From Paludibacteraceae bacterium (lineage in GTDB: Bacteria; Bacteroidota; Bacteroidia; Bacteroidales; Paludibacteraceae): 64,000 nt of DNA. The notes beneath the pieces are model-generated. The model worked only from the letters and a program-made list of their open reading frames with translations. It was not told where the DNA came from and did not search any database. Shown here in pieces: positions 6,483-14,861 of this stretch; the stretch's first letter is position 1; each line of letters begins with the position of its first letter. Both the position numbers and the translations under genes were made by a program. Location: contig JAGBEJ010000004.1 of the NCBI GenBank assembly GCA_017937025.1, forward strand, positions 186,001 to 250,000, written 5' to 3'.

Positions 6483-9419
6483 CTATTTGCCTATCAGACT
6501 CTCGTACATCGCAAACAGCTGGGCCACGACCTCCGATTCCGACAAATCCTTCACCCAACCGTAGGCAGCCATCACAGCCTCATCGTTGGCACGGTGGGCG
6601 CGGCGCAGCTCTGGCGGCATGAGCGTTTCGTCATATAGGTCGGCGAGCGACGAGTCGGGATACAAGGCGCGCGCATCGAGTATGGCCTGCGCAGTTTTTT
6701 CGATTTTGGTTTGTAGAGACGTTTCATGAAACGTCTCTACTGGCCACACAAAATTATTGTAAACGATTGTGTTACTGTAGCTATAATCAGATTTTAACCT
6801 TCCACAAACAGCGCGCATCCACGCCATGTGAACCGATGATGTCAATACACCGAAATGGTAAAGAGTGGCATTGGGCATTTGAAAGAGTTTGTCACCAGCT
6901 ATTATTTCAGCTCTCAAATATTCAATTGGGATATAACGCCTTTGTTCTGACGAAACTTTAGGTATTGCTATATATTCACTTTCACAAGGTCGCATTTCAC
7001 CAAACAATGTTGGTGTATCTGCAATCTGCTTAGTGACGGATTTCGTGCTTTTCAACCGAAAATCTCTAACATTTCCTATACGTTTCATCAAAATTGGACA
7101 TTTACGCAATTCGGAAGGATTTGCACCTACAAGCCAAAAGCACCAACGCGGTTTTCGTTCAATAAAATCCTTACCCATCATAAATGGTCGGAGAAATTTT
7201 TCTCCTTGCGGTTCTTGTTTTAGGTATTCTTCTTTTTCTTCTATTGTAAGCAGCAAATTGCCATCATCAATAGGAGAACTACCACGAATCATAATTGGTT
7301 TCTCACACAATGGTTTTGACCGTTTTTCTATGAAAATATTCGGCGCATCAAGTAGATAACCATTTATATTTTGCGCATCTATGATGGTGCCGTCGGTGTT
7401 GAAAATGCGGCGTTGTAGGGACGCACTGCGTGCGTCCGATGATGCAATATGTTCGATTGCGGACGCATTCAATGCGTCCCTACAAGAAAAACCTACAATC
7501 ACGCAATGCACATGCGCCTTTTGGTTCGATTCGCTGTCCCAACGGAACGTGCGCCATGCGAAATCTATATGCACACCATACCTTTCCATCAGCGGTTTCC
7601 AAAGAATCGCCACCTGTTCGCCTTGCGTTATTGAATTTGTGGAAACGAGGGCGGCACGTGTATTTGTATTATTCGCCATCAATTCCGCAGCCTTTTTATA
7701 CCACGCACATACATAATCGATGTTGCTGCCAAAATCTGGCATGACAAATTGTAAATCTGCTTTCTGTTCTTTCGTCTGCAACGAATATCCTAAAAACGGC
7801 GGATTGCCGATGATGTAATCGTAATGATGCGCCTTGCCGTCGGTCTGCGAAGAAAATCCGATGAATCCATTAGAAGAAGCGTTTTCATCGTTCATTTCGG
7901 CTTCGCTCAATGACCGATTTTCTGATTGCTGAGCGGAGCCGAAGCAAGCAGAATCAGCACCCGCCGGAGCAAGCGTGTTCCAATCCATGCGCAAGGCGTT
8001 GCCCTCCACGATGAAAGCGTTCGTTGTGAGCGGCAGGAAATCGATGTTCATGCCGAGTATCTCCTCGGTCTCCTTCATCATCTGGCTTTCGGCTATCCAC
8101 AGAGCCGTCTTAGCCACAGTGACAGCGAAGTCGTTAATCTCGATGCCGAAGAACTGCGAGATTTTCACATGAATGAAATTGTCGAGACCCATCACCTTCT
8201 CGCCCCTGTTGAGCGAATAAATCACGGCGTTCTCCAGACGGCGCAGACTCAAATACGTCTCGGTCAGGAAGTTGCCGCTGCCGCACGCCGGGTCGAGAAA
8301 AGTGAGCGAGCCGAGCTTTTTCTGGAAATCGAGGAAGCGCTTGTTGCGCGCCTTCGCTGTCGTGATTCTGCATATTTCGTCGTATTCATCGTACAAAGAA
8401 TCCATGAACAGCGGATTTATCACCTTGTGAATATCGGCTACAGACGTATAGTGCATTCCGCCTTTGCGGCGCGTTTCGGGGTTGAGCGTCGATTCGAACA
8501 CAGCGCCGAAGATGGTCGGGCTTATCTCGCTCCAGTTGAACGGCGCGCAATGATTCACTATAACATCGACTATTTCCTCGGTGAAATTCGGGATTTCTAT
8601 GTTTTCAGCGGCAAAAAGTCCTCCGTTGACGTAGGGGAACGGATTGAGTTTGGTGTCGTATTTGTCGCGGCCTTTCTTCTTGGTGTCCAGCGCCTTGAAG
8701 AGCTTTATGATGCCGTCGCGCACATTCTCCACCGGAAACGAGCTGATGTAATCCTCGAACGCGGTGCGCGTCTCAAACAGTTCGGCATCCTCGGCATAAA
8801 GGCAGAATACTATTCTGACACACAGTATGTTGAGCGAGCGCAGGCTGTCTTCATCGGGATTTATATACTCCTTGAGGAGCGCGTCGTAGAGCTTGCCCAC
8901 CAAGTTGCCCGCTTCCCGCGAAAGCTCTTCTTCCTTGCGTATGTTGTCGCTCTTCTGGTCAACGAGAAACTGCAGGCGGTAATATTCCCTTTCGAAATCC
9001 TTTAGGAAAATCTGCTCCGGCTCCTCGCCCGGCTTCTCGAGGTCGTAAACTAAAAACTCCTGGAAGTTGCACACCACTATCCATCGGGGTTTTTCCGACG
9101 CCTTCATCTCGCTCACATAGCGCTTAGCCTGACCGTAAGGCGTGAGCATCTCGCCGTCGCTCTGCCTGTACTGCTTGTGCAGGTTTACGTCGGCGCTCTT
9201 CTGCTCAATGAGCACTTTGGTCTCCGGTATGTAAGCGTCTATGAACGATGTGTGCGAGAGCTGCACACGCTTCTCGAACTCAATGCGGTTGGTGGCGTCG
9301 GTCACGCCGAGCACTTCGGAGAGCAGCTGAATCCAGAACCGCTGTGTTTCCTGCTTTTCATCGCCTTTGCCTTTCCACTGTTTGGCAAAGTCAGCCGCCA
9401 GTTGTTTGTCCGTTTTCAT
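6483..9419 (-). CDS. Single-chain type IIG (MmeI/type IIL-like) restriction-modification enzyme
   Basis: One 978-residue polypeptide combines cleavage, methylation and recognition. The nuclease motif is D60...E71-Q-K (FIDAYIPETKVLIEQK), the N6-adenine methyltransferase motif I is FLDPACGSGNFL near residue 375, and motif IV is NPPF near 538. A target-recognition region follows, and a conserved tail contains SLADLYD and MPPELRRAH. All key catalytic residues are present. The ATG at 9419 (MKTDKQLAADFAKQWKG) is chosen; earlier in-frame ATGs add a low-quality extension through inverted repeats. Unusually, three palindromic elements are inserted in frame (7892-7948, 7413-7485, 6713-6740), adding peptides near residues 490-509, 645-668 and 893-902. 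No separate S or R gene is nearby. Confidence 0.85.
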   Translation of the reverse strand: MKTDKQLAADFAKQWKGKGDEKQETQRFWIQLLSEVLGVTDATNRIEFEKRVQLSHTSFIDAYIPETKVLIEQKSADVNLHKQYRQSDGEMLTPYGQAKRYVSEMKASEKPRWIVVCNFQEFLVYDLEKPGEEPEQIFLKDFEREYYRLQFLVDQKSDNIRKEEELSREAGNLVGKLYDALLKEYINPDEDSLRSLNILCVRIVFCLYAEDAELFETRTAFEDYISSFPVENVRDGIIKLFKALDTKKKGRDKYDTKLNPFPYVNGGLFAAENIEIPNFTEEIVDVIVNHCAPFNWSEISPTIFGAVFESTLNPETRRKGGMHYTSVADIHKVINPLFMDSLYDEYDEICRITTAKARNKRFLDFQKKLGSLTFLDPACGSGNFLTETYLSLRRLENAVIYSLNRGEKVMGLDNFIHVKISQFFGIEINDFAVTVAKTALWIAESQMMKETEEILGMNIDFLPLTTNAFIVEGNALRMDWNTLAPAGADSACFGSAQQSENRSLSEAEMNDENASSNGFIGFSSQTDGKAHHYDYIIGNPPFLGYSLQTKEQKADLQFVMPDFGSNIDYVCAWYKKAAELMANNTNTRAALVSTNSITQGEQVAILWKPLMERYGVHIDFAWRTFRWDSESNQKAHVHCVIVGFSCRDALNASAIEHIASSDARSASLQRRIFNTDGTIIDAQNINGYLLDAPNIFIEKRSKPLCEKPIMIRGSSPIDDGNLLLTIEEKEEYLKQEPQGEKFLRPFMMGKDFIERKPRWCFWLVGANPSELRKCPILMKRIGNVRDFRLKSTKSVTKQIADTPTLFGEMRPCESEYIAIPKVSSEQRRYIPIEYLRAEIIAGDKLFQMPNATLYHFGVLTSSVHMAWMRAVCGRLKSDYSYSNTIVYNNFVWPVETFHETSLQTKIEKTAQAILDARALYPDSSLADLYDETLMPPELRRAHRANDEAVMAAYGWVKDLSESEVVAQLFAMYESLIGK
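6713..6740. repeat. Perfect 28-base palindrome inside the restriction-modification gene
   Basis: GTAGAGACGTTTCA is followed directly by its exact reverse complement. On the coding strand it reads VETFHETSLQ and separates NNFVWP from KIEKTAQAILDAR, segments I would expect to lie much closer together in this enzyme family. The element looks like an inserted short palindromic repeat that kept the frame. Confidence 0.75.
7413..7485. repeat. Paired palindromic repeats inside the restriction-modification gene
   Basis: Two 25-base arms starting TTGTAGGGACGCA (7413-7437) and ending TGCGTCCCTACAA (7461-7485) are inverted relative to each other around a 23-base spacer. Each arm is itself palindromic (GGACGCAC...GTGCGTCC and GGACGCATT...AATGCGTCC). 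The arrangement resembles a REP/BIME doublet. It is translated in frame as a polar peptide (DALNASAIEHIASSDARSAS) in the recognition half of the enzyme. Confidence 0.7.
7892..7948 (-). repeat. Dispersed inverted-repeat element, copy A (in frame in the RM gene)
   Basis: On the minus strand it starts CTTGCTTCGGCTCCGCTCAG and ends GGTCATTGAGCGAAGCCGAA, plus ATGA. The two halves form a hairpin through TTCGGCT/AGCCGAA and CGCTCA/TGAGCG. It encodes about FGSAQQSENRSLSEAEMN within the enzyme, just before the HYDYIIGNPPF motif. A near-identical copy lies at 10683-10731. Confidence 0.75.
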
Positions 9420-9420
9420 C

Positions 9421-9453
9421 GATTGATAGTTTTTCCGCATCGGACTATCAATC
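9421..9453. repeat. Inverted repeat directly upstream of the RM start codon
   Basis: GATTGATAGT (9421-9430) and ACTATCAATC (9444-9453) are perfect 10-base arms around 13 bases. The near arm is one base from the RM start codon, so the hairpin would enclose the translation start region. It could tune translation or be a protein-binding site. Confidence 0.5.
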
Positions 9454-9533
9454 TCTATCGTATGGAATAAACGGCAAAAAGAAAAGGCGCGAGCCTCTCT
9501 GTCTTGTCCACGAGGAGCCTGCAAGAACCCCGC

Positions 9534-9589
9534 TCACTTGCCAAATTAGCTCACACCTATTGGTGCGAGCATCAACTTTAAGCAAGTGA
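9534..9589. repeat. Nested inverted repeats upstream of the RM gene
   Basis: Outer arms TCACTTGC (9534-9541) and GCAAGTGA (9582-9589) enclose inner arms GCTCACACC (9549-9557) and GGTGCGAGC (9562-9570, one mismatch). The structure lies in the 511-base gap between the RM gene and the metallopeptidase gene and may be a degenerate member of the palindromic repeats seen in the coding region. No gene was seen in the rest of the gap (9590-9930), only promoter-like boxes. Confidence 0.4.
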
Positions 9590-9740
9590 AACGAGAGCAC
9601 ACGGCTCCGCTGGATTAGCGTTTTATCCGATAATATCTAAATCATCAGTTTGCAGGCTTTTGATTCGGACAAGAATAATAGCTAATGCTTTATTAAAAAT
9701 CTGATATGTCTATCGCCGCACAAAAAACGCAACGATGACA

Positions 9741-9748
9741 CAAATATA
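9741..9748 (-). promoter_or_regulatory. Possible -7 box for the RM gene
   Basis: The minus strand reads TATATTTG, with CTTG 18 bases further upstream (9767-9770) as a weak -33 box. It would give a leader of about 320 bases containing both inverted repeats described above. Confidence 0.3.
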
Positions 9749-9915
9749 TAAAATGTTATGTGATTACAAGCTCATAATTTGTGCTTCTACCCTTTTCATC
9801 GTTCTTTTGTATAAGAATGAAGGGAATAAATGCATTATTCACGTCATTTTTTGAAGCGAATAACAAAACTCCCCCATTTTTACAGAACACAAAACGGCAT
9901 TTCTCCTGATTGTTG

Positions 9916-9923
9916 TAATTTTG
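9916..9923 (+). promoter_or_regulatory. -7 box for the YgjP-like metallopeptidase gene
   Basis: TAATTTTG matches TAnnTTTG and lies 7 bases before the ATG at 9931, giving an almost leaderless transcript. Confidence 0.5.
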
Positions 9924-9930
9924 CCGCACA

Positions 9931-10674
9931 ATGAACGGCACTCCTAAATATTGCGCCTACACGGCCGACGAAACGTGGCACGACGACGAGTTCGGCGACA
10001 TACAAGTGTCGTACAGCAACCGCGCCAAGCGACTGAAGCTCCGCATTGAGGCGGACAAGCTGATACTCGTGCTGCCAGCCGACGTGGGCAAGATGTCCGC
10101 CCTCAGGTTCATCAACCAGACGAGGGAACGAATCCGCGCCGTGCAGAAAAGGGTGAAAACGCGAGCCGTGGGAGTGATAGACCAGGAGCATCCGCTGCAG
10201 ACATTGTCGTTCACGACGTCCATCTCCGCCACCACCGAACGCAAGGTCATACACTACCGATTAGCCGAGAAGACGCTGCACATCGAAGTGCCGGCCGACA
10301 TCGACATCACAGCACCCGACACACAGGTACGACTTAAGAAAGGCATCGAGCATTTCCTGCGCCTCGAGGCCAAGCGTCTGCTGCCTCCGCGGCTGGAGTT
10401 TCTTGCGAATAAATGGGGGTTTGAGTACAAGGACGTGAAGATACAGAGCAGCCACGGGCGCTGGGGCAGCTGCTCGTCCAAGGGCAACATAAACCTGAGC
10501 ATGTTCATCCTGCTGCTCACGCCCGAGCTCGCCGACTCCGTGATGCTGCATGAGCTGTGCCACACCAAGGAGATGAACCACGGACCGCGATTCTGGGCGC
10601 TCATGGAGAAAGTGACCGAAGGACGCGCCAAGGAGCTGCGCCTGAAAATAAACAAATACCCCTGCGGACTATAG
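9931..10674 (+). CDS. YgjP-like zinc metallopeptidase (DUF45)
   Basis: The 247-residue protein ends in a DUF45/YgjP domain: SSHGRWGSCSSKGNINLS followed by MLHELCHTKEMNHGPRFW. HELCH near residue 207 is the HExxH zinc site and the downstream NHGPRFW supplies the third histidine. The N-terminal half is a beta-rich region typical of the family. Substrates are not established. It is divergent from the RM gene, an arrangement often seen because DUF45 proteins accompany restriction systems, but whether this one functions with the neighbouring enzyme is inference. No signal peptide is present. Confidence 0.85.
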   Translation: MNGTPKYCAYTADETWHDDEFGDIQVSYSNRAKRLKLRIEADKLILVLPADVGKMSALRFINQTRERIRAVQKRVKTRAVGVIDQEHPLQTLSFTTSISATTERKVIHYRLAEKTLHIEVPADIDITAPDTQVRLKKGIEHFLRLEAKRLLPPRLEFLANKWGFEYKDVKIQSSHGRWGSCSSKGNINLSMFILLLTPELADSVMLHELCHTKEMNHGPRFWALMEKVTEGRAKELRLKINKYPCGL

Positions 10675-10682
10675 ATCCTCAA

Positions 10683-10731
10683 CTTGCTTCGACTACGCTC
10701 AGCAACTGGTCATTGAGCGAAGCCGAAATGA
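10683..10731 (+). repeat. Dispersed inverted-repeat element, copy B
   Basis: It begins CTTGCTTCGACTACGCTCAG and ends GGTCATTGAGCGAAGCCGAA plus ATGA, matching copy A at 7892-7948 except for two substitutions and a shorter middle. A partial extra AGCGAAGCCGAAA follows to about 10743. It lies just downstream of the metallopeptidase stop, in non-coding DNA. Confidence 0.75.
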
Positions 10732-10855
10732 GCGAAGCCGAAACAAACCGCTTTTTCTCCTTTTCATCAAGACTTTTCCGGCAGCATTCTCGCCCATTAA
10801 TTTCTTTTAATTTCCATTGCCCAATTATAGAGCTATACTTATGGCATCTTTTCTT

Positions 10856-10863
10856 TATCTTTG
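10856..10863 (+). promoter_or_regulatory. -7 box of the glycan operon
   Basis: TATCTTTG matches TAnnTTTG 22 bases before the flippase ATG. No clear -33 element is seen. It is the only strong box found ahead of the run of plus-strand glycan genes. Confidence 0.5.
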
Positions 10864-10885
10864 TTTGTTTTAAGCGATTGAATTT

Positions 10886-12397
10886 ATGGCAGAATCAGGA
10901 AAAATGAAGACCTTGGCCAAGGAGACGGCCATCTACGGACTGAGCAGCATCATAGGCAGATTCCTCAACTGGTGCCTCGTGCCGATGTACACCTACGTAC
11001 TCGCCGACGCCAGCGAATATGGCATCGTGACCAACATCTACGCATGGACGGCGCTCCTGCTCGTGTTCCTGACCTACGGCATGGAGACCGGCTTCTTCAG
11101 ATACGTGAACAAGGAGGCTGACCGCGCCGCCACCGTCTATGGTACAACGCTCTTTTCCATCGCTTCGACATCGCTGCTGTTCATCGCGCTCGTCTTCCTT
11201 TTCGACAGCCAGATAGCCTCAGCTATGGGCACAGCCTACGTCAACCACACCGAATTCATCACGATAATGGGCGTGGTCGTAGCCATCGACGCGTTCACCG
11301 CCATACCTTTCGCCTACCTGCGTTACCAGAAAAAAGCCGTCAAGTTCGCAGTTTTCAAGCTGCTGATGATTTTCATCAACATCGTGCTGAACATCTTCTT
11401 CCTCGTCGTCTGCCCTAAGATATGGGCATCGAACCCAAGCCTCATCGACTGGTTCTACGTGCCCGACTACGGCGTGGGCTACATAATCGTCGCCAACTTC
11501 ATATCCACAGCCGCAACGCTCGTCATGCTCCTTCCGTCGATAATGGAAGCCAAGTTCAAGCCCGACTTCGCGCTGCTGCGGTCGATGCTCAAATACTCGC
11601 TGCCGCTGCTCGTGCTCGGCATCGCCGGCATCATGAACCAGACTGTGGACAAGATACTCTTCCCTTACCTGTGCGAAGGCGAGGAAGGCATGAGGCAGCT
11701 CGGCATCTACGGAGCGTGCTTCAAGGTGGCGATGGTCATGATGATGTTCACCCAGGCTTTCCGCTACGCCTACGAGCCGTTCGTCTTCGCCCAGCACAAG
11801 GACAAGAACAGCAAGGAGGCATACGCCGACGCCATGAAGTTCTTCGTCATATTCTCATGGCTAATCTTCCTCGGCATGAACTTCTTCATCGATGTGCTCA
11901 AGCTGCTCATCGCGCCTAACTACTGGGAAGGCCTGCGCATCGTGCCTATCATCCTGGCGTCGTACCTCTTCCAGGGCGTTTACTTCAACCTCTCGCTCTG
12001 GTACAAGCTCATCGACAAGACCAAGTTCGGTGCATACTTCTCGCTGCTCGGTGTGGTCATCACCATCGCACTGAACGTTGCACTCGTCCCATTCATCGGC
12101 TATTTCGGCTCGGCGTGGGCATCGTTCGCATGCTATTTCATCATCATGCTGGTGTCCTATTTCATCGGTCAGAAGTACTTCCCTATCGACTATAAGCTCA
12201 AGCAGTTGGCGTTTTACACCGTCATCGCGCTCGCCATGTTCGGTGTGTCGTCCGTCGCCAAGTACGTGCTCGAAATCAACACGATAGCCTACTACGCTCT
12301 CTGCACAGTCATGCTTGCGGGCTTCCTCGCCCTCATCATCAAGCGCGACCTTCCGCTCCGCTCCATTCCAGTGATCAATAAATTCGTGAAAAAGTAA
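10886..12397 (+). CDS. Polysaccharide flippase (Wzx/MATE-like)
   Basis: This 503-residue membrane protein shows about 12-14 hydrophobic helices distributed along its length and the N-terminal pattern of the oligosaccharide flippase family (KETAIYGLSSIIGRFLNWCLVPMYT). It should move lipid-linked glycan units across the inner membrane. It opens the cluster, 3 bases before the polymerase/ligase gene. Its codons are C-rich at the third position, unlike the AT-rich glycosyltransferases later in the operon. No initiating sugar-phosphate transferase lies upstream, so the lipid-linked precursor must be made elsewhere. Confidence 0.88.
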   Translation: MAESGKMKTLAKETAIYGLSSIIGRFLNWCLVPMYTYVLADASEYGIVTNIYAWTALLLVFLTYGMETGFFRYVNKEADRAATVYGTTLFSIASTSLLFIALVFLFDSQIASAMGTAYVNHTEFITIMGVVVAIDAFTAIPFAYLRYQKKAVKFAVFKLLMIFINIVLNIFFLVVCPKIWASNPSLIDWFYVPDYGVGYIIVANFISTAATLVMLLPSIMEAKFKPDFALLRSMLKYSLPLLVLGIAGIMNQTVDKILFPYLCEGEEGMRQLGIYGACFKVAMVMMMFTQAFRYAYEPFVFAQHKDKNSKEAYADAMKFFVIFSWLIFLGMNFFIDVLKLLIAPNYWEGLRIVPIILASYLFQGVYFNLSLWYKLIDKTKFGAYFSLLGVVITIALNVALVPFIGYFGSAWASFACYFIIMLVSYFIGQKYFPIDYKLKQLAFYTVIALAMFGVSSVAKYVLEINTIAYYALCTVMLAGFLALIIKRDLPLRSIPVINKFVKK

Positions 12398-12400
12398 AGT

Positions 12401-13735
12401 ATGGAGAAAATCATAAAGACACTAAACATAGTGAACCTTGTCAGCGCGCTGCTGGCTATCGTTCTGTGCGTTTTTCCATACGGCAAGCCTCAGAACATAA
12501 CGCTCTACGTTTTTTTCATATCGTTCGGACTTGAATTCCTTTTGGAAAAGAAGTGGCGCGATTTCAAATGGACAAGATACTCTTGGATGTACGCGGCATT
12601 CCTGACGTTCTTCGCGATGATTCTTTTGTGGATGCCGTTTGAGGACCACACCGACTACACGGCAAAAATCATCGAGTACCGCCTGCCGTTTCTTGCTTTC
12701 GGCGTCATCGGATTGTTCGGTCTGAACAAATTCCACAAGATGAAGTACTATGCTTTCACCTTCATCACGTGGTCTGTGGCCATGATTCTTTACATCCTGT
12801 TTTATAAAATGGGGTTATACCATCTTTCCTATGACGGAACAGCACTGATTCCTTTCGATGAATACAAGTTCGACGGCTTCATGTATATGATAAATGACAT
12901 CAAGCCATCGCAGTATTTCGCTGCCATACGCACATTCTCATTCACATCGCATTTCATATTCGATTTCATCCTTAATTTAGGACTTATCTCGTGTTTCTAT
13001 CTCATATTACGCAATCCGCTCAAACGAAAATGGCAAAGGGTTGCGGCATACGTATTCATCGGCATATCTTTCGCTATCTTATTCACGACATTACTATTCT
13101 CAGATGGACGCTCAGGCATGCTCGCTTGCTTTGCCATAACCGCAATAGGATTTTTATATATCCTATGGAAAAAATCAAAGATTGCCGCAATAATAGGAGC
13201 ATTAGCAATTGGCTGCATAGGATTTTTTGCATTGGCAGATCACGAAAAAGTGAATGGCAAAGACATAAACAACGATCCGCGTACAATCGTATGGAAACAC
13301 TCAGTAAAGCTTATAAAAGAAAAGCCAGTGTTAGGATTCGGAGCAGGAGACGCCTCATACGCAATCATGGACGAGTTGTCCGCTTCACAAGATGTGTTAG
13401 ACACACATGACCAGTCACTATTAGAAAACCTTGAAGCAAGACGTATTATCTGCGCTCACTCTCTTAGCCAAATACTACAGACGACATTAGAATTTGGTTT
13501 TTTAGGGCTGGCAATAATCCTTATAATAATATTCGCTCCATTCATAATTGTGAAATCACATGATTACAAATGCCTGGCAATGATGTTTGTAATCGTAACT
13601 TTCATACAATTAGCGACCGACATATATGTGAGCACAGTTCCTTTGATGCCATATTCACTTTTCATCATTGTTTTATTAAGAGAAGATTGGCTACAGACTT
13701 TCGCAAATACGAACCTACAATCGGCAAATAAATGA
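12401..13735 (+). CDS. O-antigen polymerase/ligase-like membrane protein (Wzy_C)
   Basis: The 444-residue product has about ten membrane helices and a large periplasmic loop in its second half (ILFSDGRSGMLACFAI, then HSVKLIKEKPVLGFGAGD and HSLSQILQTTLEFGFLGLA), the pattern of WaaL/Wzy O-antigen ligases and polymerases. It should join or polymerise surface glycan in the periplasm. Ligase and polymerase cannot be separated by reading the sequence. The stop TGA overlaps the next gene's ATG, implying coupled translation. Confidence 0.8.
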   Translation: MEKIIKTLNIVNLVSALLAIVLCVFPYGKPQNITLYVFFISFGLEFLLEKKWRDFKWTRYSWMYAAFLTFFAMILLWMPFEDHTDYTAKIIEYRLPFLAFGVIGLFGLNKFHKMKYYAFTFITWSVAMILYILFYKMGLYHLSYDGTALIPFDEYKFDGFMYMINDIKPSQYFAAIRTFSFTSHFIFDFILNLGLISCFYLILRNPLKRKWQRVAAYVFIGISFAILFTTLLFSDGRSGMLACFAITAIGFLYILWKKSKIAAIIGALAIGCIGFFALADHEKVNGKDINNDPRTIVWKHSVKLIKEKPVLGFGAGDASYAIMDELSASQDVLDTHDQSLLENLEARRIICAHSLSQILQTTLEFGFLGLAIILIIIFAPFIIVKSHDYKCLAMMFVIVTFIQLATDIYVSTVPLMPYSLFIIVLLREDWLQTFANTNLQSANK

Positions 13736-14802
13736 GACAGACATACTTCCTGAATGTAAACGAGAAGTTCCACGACCCTAAAGACCTTTTCAACGCGGCA
13801 TCCAAAGCCAAGGATGACATACGCGCAATAGTCAGGGAAATGGGCATACCAGTCTTCAGCATGCGCAAGAACTCCACTCCTGTGAAATTGCTGAACACTC
13901 TGATTGACGCATTCAGATATTTGTCGCTGCTGACGAGGATATTGTTCAATATCAAAAAAGGCGGCATACTGATAGTGCAGCGAAGGCTATCATACGTGAA
14001 AATAGGGCTGCTGACAAAAATCCTAAATCTAAGAGGATGCCAGCTCTGCCTCATAGTCCACGACATAAACAGTTTGCGTTTCGAACCTCATGAGTCTGAG
14101 ATAAAAGGTCTGAACAAGGCACGATTCCTGATTGTGCACACTAAAGCCATGAAGGAAAAACTAACAGAACTCGGAGTAAAAACGCAAATGATCGTGCTGG
14201 ACATATTCGACTATGTAACCGACAAATCCCCTATCGCCAAAAGAGAAAACAGCGACAAGGTGGTGTTCGCAGGAAATCTTGACAAAACCGACTTTCTGCC
14301 GCTCATACGCCATATCTCCGCACCGGAATTCTACTTCTACGGCTTCCACATGCCAGAAAAACTGTCAGGCATCACAAACATCACCTACAAGGGAAAATTC
14401 TCTCCTATGCACGTCTGTGACATAGATGGCTCATGGGGACTTGTGTGGGACGGCAACTCAATTGACACATGCTCAGGACTATTAGGCAAATACCTGCAAT
14501 ACAACGCACCGCACAAATGCTCGCTTTACATAGCAGCACACTTGCCGCTTATTGTGTGGGAGGAATCAGCTATGGCACCTTTTGTCAGAGAAAACGGGAT
14601 AGGAATATGTGTGAAATCGATAGGCGATATTAAAGACAGAATATCTAAGATTTCTGACGATGAATACGCCGAAATGCAACGTAAATTAGAAATGCTCTCA
14701 AAAAGACTCGACTGCGGGGAACAGATGAAAAACGCGATAAGAAAAGTCAGCGGAGAAATAACAGAGCCAAACGGAAACGCCATGACACAAAACAAATCAT
14801 AA
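13732..14802 (+). CDS. Glycosyltransferase, galactofuranosyltransferase-like
   Basis: A soluble 356-residue protein of GT-B appearance. The N-terminal half contains LCLIVHDINSLRF and FLIVHTKAMKEKLTELGV, and the C-terminal half contains KVVFAGNLDKTDFL, WGLVWDG and NAPHKCSLYIAAHLPLIVW, resembling the beta-1,6-galactofuranosyltransferase/Gtf3 type. It would add a sugar to the growing glycan at the cytoplasmic face. Its ATG overlaps the upstream stop (ATGA). Donor and acceptor cannot be assigned. Confidence 0.7.
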   Translation: MRQTYFLNVNEKFHDPKDLFNAASKAKDDIRAIVREMGIPVFSMRKNSTPVKLLNTLIDAFRYLSLLTRILFNIKKGGILIVQRRLSYVKIGLLTKILNLRGCQLCLIVHDINSLRFEPHESEIKGLNKARFLIVHTKAMKEKLTELGVKTQMIVLDIFDYVTDKSPIAKRENSDKVVFAGNLDKTDFLPLIRHISAPEFYFYGFHMPEKLSGITNITYKGKFSPMHVCDIDGSWGLVWDGNSIDTCSGLLGKYLQYNAPHKCSLYIAAHLPLIVWEESAMAPFVRENGIGICVKSIGDIKDRISKISDDEYAEMQRKLEMLSKRLDCGEQMKNAIRKVSGEITEPNGNAMTQNKS

Positions 14803-14861
14803 ACATGGCAAAACATTCTGGATTTAATACATTTGTGTAACTCACTAAACATAACACTAAC

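Noticed and set aside
7926-9005. 359-codon plus-strand open frame antisense to the RM gene
   Set aside because: It is fully antisense to strongly conserved methyltransferase motifs, and its translation has no recognisable domain.
6713-10731. CRISPR repeats or transposon ends
   Set aside because: The palindromes are not regularly spaced, lack spacers, and no transposase gene is present; they fit REP-like elements better.
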